Source: DATFGK01 sp046712825
GTDB lineage: Bacteria > Actinomycetota > AC-67
DNA: 5,964 nt
Assembly: GCA_046712825.1 (NCBI GenBank)
Contig: JBKKCR010000193.1
Span: 1 to 5,964, forward strand
Direction: 5' to 3'
The notes below the pieces were generated by a model. That model made no database searches and was not told the origin of the DNA. It worked only from the letters and a program-made list of their open reading frames with translations. The position numbers and the translations under genes are program-made. Positions within the stretch are counted from its first letter, which is position 1; every line of letters begins with the position of its first letter. Below are positions 1 to 5,964 of the stretch, piece after piece.

Positions 1-368
1 TGTTCGAGCCGACGTTCGTGCTCGACTTCCCGCGAGAGACATCGCCGCTCGCCCGGCCGCACCGGGACGACCCGCGGTTCACCGAGCACTTCGATCTCGT
101 GATCGCCGGGATGGAGGTCGGGCCCGCCTACAGCGAGCTGACCGACCCGATGGACCAGCGAGCTCGCTTCGAGGCGCAAGCTCGGGCCCACGCCGCCGGC
201 GACGAGGAAGCCATGGTCGTCGACGAGGACTTCCTGAGAGCCCTCGAGTACGGCATGCCGCCCACCGGAGGGCTTGGGTTCGGCGTCGATCGGTTCACGA
301 TGATCCTGGCCGATGCTCCGAGCATCCGCGAAGTCATCCTTTTCCCGCTCTTGCGGCCGGAGTCATAA
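1..368 (+). CDS. lysS: Lysyl-tRNA synthetase, class II, C-terminal part (5' end outside window)
   Basis: Lysyl-tRNA synthetase charges tRNA-Lys with lysine in the cytoplasm using ATP. Only the last ~121 codons are here; the frame is open from base 3 and ends at TAA 366-368. The visible part belongs to the class II catalytic core: the SPLARPHRDDP stretch, then an active-site segment AYSELTDP, then motif 3, GGLGFGVDR at bases 267-293, whose arginine contacts ATP, and a typical IREVILFPLLRP end. The N-terminal OB-fold anticodon-binding domain and motifs 1 and 2 must lie upstream of the window. The DEDFLRALEYGMPPTGG segment resembles, from memory, the actinobacterial LysX-like group as well as ordinary LysS, so the exact subtype is open. 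It lies 242 bases upstream of clpC on the same strand, as in other actinobacteria. Family assignment is very sure. Confidence 0.95.
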   Translation, partial: FEPTFVLDFPRETSPLARPHRDDPRFTEHFDLVIAGMEVGPAYSELTDPMDQRARFEAQARAHAAGDEEAMVVDEDFLRALEYGMPPTGGLGFGVDRFTMILADAPSIREVILFPLLRPES

Positions 369-393
369 CCGCCGGCTCGGCTCGTACCGCTGT

Positions 394-433
394 CCTGGGT
401 CTCGAGTCCCGGGAATGCCCGGATCGGACTTTT
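394..433 (+). terminator. Weak candidate terminator after lysS
   Basis: Two mutually exclusive short hairpins sit 25-54 bases after the lysS stop. One pairs CCTGGG (394-399) with CCCGGG (408-413), including one T-G pair. The other pairs CCGGG (409-413) with CCCGG (418-422) around an AATG loop. A TTTT run follows at 430-433, but 7 bases separate it from the second stem. The stems are short, so this may be chance structure in GC-rich DNA. Confidence 0.25.
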
Positions 434-569
434 CGTTGCTCAGGATCCAGGCCGGAATCCCATCGGGAACGTCCAACACGGCCCGTGAGTCGTACTAGTA
501 GATGCATGGGAGTGTCGGGCCGGAGGGAATAGGACTTGAAACCGTTCCAGAACCTCCGCTCCCGGACGA

Positions 570-582
570 TATAATCCTCAAG
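570..582 (+). promoter_or_regulatory. Probable clpC promoter, -10 box TATAAT
   Basis: A perfect TATAAT lies at 570-575, in DNA otherwise poor in A and T, and would place the transcription start near 582. This gives a 5' leader of about 29 bases that contains the clpC ribosome binding site. No good -35 box stands at 16-18 bases: the hexamers there are TCCAGA, CCAGAA and CAGAAC. A TTGAAA at 536-541 is too far, with a 28-base spacer. Actinobacterial promoters often rely on the -10 element alone. I see no convincing ClgR box, CtsR heptamer repeat or HspR (HAIR) site nearby. Confidence 0.5.
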
Positions 583-595
583 AGGTCGTCGCGCT

Positions 596-602
596 GAAAG
601 GA
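596..602 (+). promoter_or_regulatory. Ribosome binding site of clpC
   Basis: GAAAGGA ends 8 bases before the GTG at 611. This spacing supports the GTG start, which gives the family-standard MFERFTDRARR N-terminus. Confidence 0.75.
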
Positions 603-610
603 TAGAAACA

Positions 611-3097
<2,487 letters not shown>

Positions 3098-3119
3098 GAA
3101 GGCTGAACATGGGAACCGC

Positions 3120-3146
3120 TGAGGCCCGCGCTTCGCGCGGGCCTCA
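3120..3146. terminator. Bidirectional intrinsic-type terminator between convergent genes
   Basis: A perfect 12-bp stem pairs TGAGGCCCGCGC (3120-3131) with GCGCGGGCCTCA (3135-3146) around a TTC loop. It lies 22 bases after the clpC stop and 2 bases after the stop of the minus-strand gene, so it can serve both. Neither side has a T tract, which is common for actinobacterial terminators. Confidence 0.8.
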
Positions 3147-3148
3147 CG

Positions 3149-3886
3149 CTATTCGATGATCGCATCGCCCGGCGGGTCGAAGGGGCTGAACACCGTCAGG
3201 TACGGCTTCGGGTCGCCGTCCCACGAGAACGCTCTGATCTGATCCAGGCTCCGTCGGCCCGACAGCGCGCGGAAGAGCTCGAACTTCGGTGCGGTAACGG
3301 TCGCCTGCGGGATGCCGTCGCCGATAACCCATTCCTGCTCGCCGGTCCGCACCCGCAGCGCCGGGATCTCTTTCGCTTGGAGCCGCATGTCGAGCCAGTA
3401 GATAGCCGACTCCAGACACAAGGTGGTGGCCTCGGAGTCTCGATCCTTGGATGCGACGCCGAGCGCGGTCCAGATGTTGTGGGCGTTCTGGACGACGGCC
3501 CATAAGTATGTCCACGCGGCGAACGGGTGGATCCCCGGCGGGAAGGTGTCTTGCCCGGACATCATCCTCTCCATGCGCGGAGCAAGTCCGGTCCACTCCT
3601 TCAAGACCTCTTCGCCCGAGCGGTCGCGCCGAAGATCGATCATCCCTTGGAACCGCTCCTGAAGCCGGTGGCGCAGGTCCTTGTCCGCCCACGCGTCGGA
3701 GTAGTCCTCGTTCCAGTGGCCTTCGATCAGCGCCTCGGCGAAGCCGGCGAGCATCGCCAGCGTGTCCTTGACGGTCCACTCGCGCCGCGTGGGGATCGGC
3801 GTGTGCCAGGCTTCGTGGTCGATGTCGAGAAGCTGCTCACTCAGGCTGTGCCTGATGTCGCGGAAGGCCGCGGCGATGTCGGGCAC
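3149..3886 (-). CDS. MDMPI/DinB-like family protein, probably lacking the metal site
   Basis: The 245-residue product resembles the mycothiol-dependent maleylpyruvate isomerase (TIGR03083-like) branch of the DinB fold, a four-helix-bundle family mostly found in Actinomycetota and often linked to mycothiol-dependent reactions. Matches are the REWTVKDTLAMLAGF helix (35-49), the NIWTALG segment (137-143), and a typical C-terminal stretch around FELFRALSGRRS (202-213) and WDGDPKPYL (222-230). Aligned from memory, the expected His-Glu-His metal ligands fall on Met45, Ala130 and Asn134, so the site seems lost; a nearby His136 could be a displaced ligand. No signal peptide or membrane segment is evident, so it is likely cytoplasmic. 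The start is GTG (3884-3886), supported by a good ribosome binding site. It converges on clpC and diverges from mutY. The substrate is unknown; family placement is fairly sure, function is not. Confidence 0.8.
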   Translation of the reverse strand: MPDIAAAFRDIRHSLSEQLLDIDHEAWHTPIPTRREWTVKDTLAMLAGFAEALIEGHWNEDYSDAWADKDLRHRLQERFQGMIDLRRDRSGEEVLKEWTGLAPRMERMMSGQDTFPPGIHPFAAWTYLWAVVQNAHNIWTALGVASKDRDSEATTLCLESAIYWLDMRLQAKEIPALRVRTGEQEWVIGDGIPQATVTAPKFELFRALSGRRSLDQIRAFSWDGDPKPYLTVFSPFDPPGDAIIE

Positions 3887-3891
3887 CGTCT

Positions 3892-3898
3892 CTCCTCT
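3892..3898 (-). promoter_or_regulatory. Ribosome binding site of the MDMPI-like gene
   Basis: On the minus strand AGAGGAG ends 5 bases before the GTG at 3886. It decides the start, because the codon is GTG rather than ATG. Confidence 0.7.
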
Positions 3899-3995
3899 GA
3901 GGTTAGGTCTGCGTAGATCGTGCCGGTTCGCTTGCTCTGACGCTATGACGTTCGACGCACCCGGCCTTCATTCCCTCCTCCGGAGTCACGACGTC

Positions 3996-4001
3996 TAGGA
4001 T
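3996..4001 (+). promoter_or_regulatory. TAGGAT: -10 box of a leaderless mutY transcript, or its ribosome binding site
   Basis: TAGGAT fits the actinobacterial -10 pattern TAnnnT and would start transcription at about 4008-4009, on the mutY ATG itself. The same bases contain AGGA (3997-4000), 8 bases before the ATG, a usable ribosome binding site. No clear -35 box is seen. The sequence alone cannot decide between the two readings. Confidence 0.45.
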
Positions 4002-4008
4002 TGCCTCT

Positions 4009-4950
4009 ATGCCGGCTCGCCGCGGAAACGTCGACGTCAGGGCCCAGGAGCGCGTGCTCGGCTGGTTCGACCAGCACGGGCGCCACCTGCCGTGGCGCGA
4101 AACGCGCGATCCGTACCGGACCCTGGTGGCCGAGGTCATGCTCCAACAGACCCAGACTGGCCGGGTGGCGCCCTCCTACGAGGCGTTCCTCGGCCGTTTC
4201 CCGACCCTCGAGCACCTGGCTCACGCGCCGGCCATGGAGGTCATCCAGGCCTGGCGCGGGCTCGGGTACAACCGTCGGGCCGTCGACCTGCAGCGGACCG
4301 CCCAGGCCATCGTCGGCGACCACGGCGGGGTCTTTCCCAAGGAGCCGGGGGCGCTGCGGCGGCTCCCGGGTCTCGGCGAATACTCTTCCTCCGCCATCGC
4401 GTGCTTCGCCTTCGACGCGCAGGTGCCGGTGGTGGACACGAATGTGCGGCGCGTGCTCGCCCGAGCGGCGCTCGGGAAGGACGCGAGCGAGGTGCCGGCC
4501 GACAGGTTCGTGATGCTCGCGGCCGACTGGCTCCCCGCCGGCGAGGCCTACCGATGGAACCAAGCCCTGATGGATATCGGTGCCATGGTCTGCCGGGTCT
4601 CGAAGCCGCTGTGCGCGGAGTGCCCGCTCCGGACGACTTGCGTCTATCGCGCCAAGGGTCGGCACCGAACCGCGCCGGTTCGCGCCACGAAGCGCGAGGA
4701 GAGATTCGAAGGATCGCGACGCCAGACGCGCGGCGCGATCGTGGATCACCTCCGCCGGGCCGCTCGGAAGGGAGTCACCGTCGCAGAGCTTTCCCACCTC
4801 ATGCACCCCAACGGCGACGGCGATCCCTCTCTGCTCGTCGAGCTTCTGGCCAAGCTCGAACAAGAAGGGCTCGCGGAGCTGACGCCGGGCGCGCGCAAGG
4901 GATCGGCTCGGGGCATCGTCCGGCTGCCGTCGCGCGCGAGCCGCCGATGA
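4009..4950 (+). CDS. mutY: A/G-specific adenine glycosylase MutY
   Basis: MutY removes adenine mispaired with 8-oxoguanine (or guanine), preventing G:C to T:A mutations in base excision repair. The 313-residue product has HGRHLPWR (23-30), then EVMLQQTQ (42-49) with catalytic Glu42, a helix-hairpin-helix LPGLGEYSSSAI (119-130), and VVDTNVRRV (141-149) with catalytic Asp143. These match E. coli Glu37 and Asp138 with the same 101-residue spacing. A [4Fe-4S] cluster loop follows the C-x6-C-x2-C-x5-C pattern: Cys195, 202, 205 and 211. After about residue 225 it lacks the NUDIX-like domain used by E. coli MutY (350 residues) to sense 8-oxoguanine. In its place is a basic linker, FEGSRRQTRG, and a small winged-helix-like segment to the end, as in other actinobacterial MutY proteins. 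ATG at 4009 fits the AGGA at 3997-4000 or a leaderless start. It overlaps rlmN by 4 bases. Identification is very sure. Confidence 0.96.
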   Translation: MPARRGNVDVRAQERVLGWFDQHGRHLPWRETRDPYRTLVAEVMLQQTQTGRVAPSYEAFLGRFPTLEHLAHAPAMEVIQAWRGLGYNRRAVDLQRTAQAIVGDHGGVFPKEPGALRRLPGLGEYSSSAIACFAFDAQVPVVDTNVRRVLARAALGKDASEVPADRFVMLAADWLPAGEAYRWNQALMDIGAMVCRVSKPLCAECPLRTTCVYRAKGRHRTAPVRATKREERFEGSRRQTRGAIVDHLRRAARKGVTVAELSHLMHPNGDGDPSLLVELLAKLEQEGLAELTPGARKGSARGIVRLPSRASRR

Positions 4951-5957
4951 CGCTGCCGTTCGAGATCGCGGGCCCGGCGTATCGAGCGCGACAGGTCGCG
5001 AGCTGGGTTTACACCCGCTTCGCGCGGACCTTCGACGACATGACCGACCTGCCGGCCGGGATGCGTGCCGAGCTCGCGGCGCAGTTCGGAGAGATCCGCC
5101 CGGCGGCTTCGACCGTCCTGAGCGCCGACGACGGCGACACACTCAAAGCCCTGTTCCCCGGCTCGTACGAGGCGGTCGCGATGCGTTACCGGGGCGGCCG
5201 GCGGACCGTCTGCATCTCGAGCCAGGCCGGTTGCGGTTTGGGATGCACGTTCTGCGCCACGGGGCAGATGGGGCTCATCCGGAACCTGAACGCGTTCGAG
5301 ATCGTGTCGCAGGTCCTATGGGCGGGCGAGGTCTTCGGGGAGCGGCCGACCAACGTCGTCCTGATGGGGATGGGCGAGCCGCTCGCGAACTACGACGCGG
5401 TCGTCGAGGCGGTACATTCGATCCACGACGACGTCGGCATCTCGGCCCGGCGGATCGTCGTCTCGACGGTGGGGCTGGTTCCCCAGATCCGCCGTCTCGC
5501 CGAGGATCCGTTGCCGGTCACGCTCGCATTGTCGCTGCACGCGCCCGACGACGAGACCCGCAACGAGCTCGTGCCCGTGAACCGCCGCTGGCCGGTGGCC
5601 GAGTGCCTCGCTGCGGCCGAGGAGTTCCGTCGCGCACACGGGAGGCGTGTCTCCGTCGAGTACGCCCTCATCGACGGCGTCAACGATCATCCATGGCAGG
5701 CGACGGAGCTGGCCAGGCTGCTGCGCCGCTCGGACATCCACGTGAACATGATCCCGCTCAACCCGACGCCCGGCTATGGCGTGCCGGCGTCACCTCGCGT
5801 TCAGGAGTTCGCCGACGAGCTGCGCGGCGCCGGCGTGAATGTGACCGTTCGAGACACGCGGGGCCGGGAGATCGATGCGGCGTGCGGTCAGCTCGCGACC
5901 ACGGTCCTCGGCGAAGCCGGTCTTAGCGGGCGGGGTCCTTCGGCCGGAAGGGGATGA
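4947..5957 (+). CDS. rlmN: Dual-specificity 23S rRNA A2503 / tRNA A37 C2-methyltransferase RlmN
   Basis: RlmN is a radical SAM enzyme that methylates C2 of A2503 in the 23S rRNA peptidyl transferase centre, and of A37 in some tRNAs, tuning translational accuracy. The 336-residue product has the [4Fe-4S]-binding C-x3-C-x2-C at Cys96, Cys100 and Cys103, in QAGCGLGCTFCATGQ. It has the paired catalytic cysteines Cys89 and Cys313, matching E. coli Cys118 and Cys355, and a SAM-binding GMGEP at 141-145. All key residues are present. It is shorter than E. coli RlmN (384), with about 29 residues missing before the first catalytic cysteine. The ATG at 4947 overlaps the mutY stop (ATGA). No good ribosome binding site precedes it, and no in-frame ATG or GTG lies in the roughly 50 codons upstream, so translation is probably coupled to mutY. 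The stop is TGA 5955-5957. The Cfr antibiotic-resistance methylase is related, but placement and context favour RlmN. Confidence 0.95.
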   Translation: MTLPFEIAGPAYRARQVASWVYTRFARTFDDMTDLPAGMRAELAAQFGEIRPAASTVLSADDGDTLKALFPGSYEAVAMRYRGGRRTVCISSQAGCGLGCTFCATGQMGLIRNLNAFEIVSQVLWAGEVFGERPTNVVLMGMGEPLANYDAVVEAVHSIHDDVGISARRIVVSTVGLVPQIRRLAEDPLPVTLALSLHAPDDETRNELVPVNRRWPVAECLAAAEEFRRAHGRRVSVEYALIDGVNDHPWQATELARLLRRSDIHVNMIPLNPTPGYGVPASPRVQEFADELRGAGVNVTVRDTRGREIDAACGQLATTVLGEAGLSGRGPSAGRG

Positions 5958-5964
5958 TCTCGGC

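Noticed and set aside
394..424. A tRNA T-arm-like stem and loop (TGGGTCTCGAGTCCC)
   Set aside because: The loop has 8 bases instead of 7, and there is no matching acceptor stem, anticodon arm or D arm upstream.
494..507. Restriction-site-like palindromes ACTAGT and ATGCAT close together, hinting at a cloning artefact
   Set aside because: No vector sequence is seen around them, and the flanks read on naturally into the clpC promoter.
536..541. TTGAAA as -35 box of the clpC promoter
   Set aside because: The spacer to TATAAT is 28 bases, far from the usual 16-18, and no -10 box lies at the right distance from it.
502..597. A 31-codon open frame just before clpC
   Set aside because: It has no ribosome binding site and spans the predicted clpC -10 box, so the clpC transcript would not contain its start.
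3144..3779. A second minus-strand open frame of 211 codons overlapping the MDMPI-like gene
   Set aside because: It is a frame-shifted reading of the same stretch, whereas the 3149-3886 frame shows clear family motifs and a ribosome binding site.
4092..4946. Long in-frame extension upstream of rlmN, suggesting a 621-residue protein
   Set aside because: The first 285 codons lie inside mutY in another frame and give an Arg/Gly/Ala-rich sequence with no motif. The RlmN similarity starts right at the ATG at 4947.
3943..5142. A 399-codon minus-strand open frame opposite mutY
   Set aside because: It is a codon-bias shadow of mutY and the rlmN start; the composition is arginine-rich and no family is recognisable.

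Overview
This is a GC-rich window from what is most likely an actinomycetote (phylum Actinomycetota; I cannot name the class or genus). The evidence is a lysS-clpC-mutY gene order like the lysS / lsr2 / clpC1 / mutY neighbourhood of mycobacteria, a ClpC nearly identical in style to mycobacterial ClpC1, a MutY with the short winged-helix-like C-terminus seen in actinobacteria, and a protein of the actinobacteria-typical mycothiol-dependent maleylpyruvate isomerase (MDMPI/DinB-like) family. GTG starts and a T-tract-free terminator fit the same picture.

Layout: (1) 1-368, the 3' end of a class II lysyl-tRNA synthetase gene, cut by the window edge. (2) 369-610, a 242-base gap with a weak terminator candidate, a perfect TATAAT -10 box and a good ribosome binding site, but no gene; the lsr2 gene found here in mycobacteria is absent. 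(3) 611-3097, a complete clpC, the ATPase/unfoldase partner of ClpP. (4) 3120-3146, a strong 12-bp hairpin between convergent genes. (5) 3149-3886 on the minus strand, an MDMPI/DinB-like protein that appears to have lost the metal-binding residues. (6) 3887-4008, a 122-base divergent intergenic region. (7) 4009-4950 mutY (adenine glycosylase) and 4947-5957 rlmN (23S rRNA/tRNA A2503/A37 methyltransferase), overlapping by ATGA and probably co-transcribed and translationally coupled. The last 7 bases hold nothing assignable.

The genes fall into three transcription units. lysS and clpC are housekeeping translation and proteolysis genes, and clpC seems to have its own promoter. The minus-strand gene converges on clpC and diverges from mutY-rlmN. 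mutY and rlmN both encode [4Fe-4S] enzymes, one for oxidative DNA damage repair and one for translational fidelity. I see no mobile element, CRISPR array, tRNA, rRNA or clearly new system. The most unusual item is the putative metal-less MDMPI-like protein.
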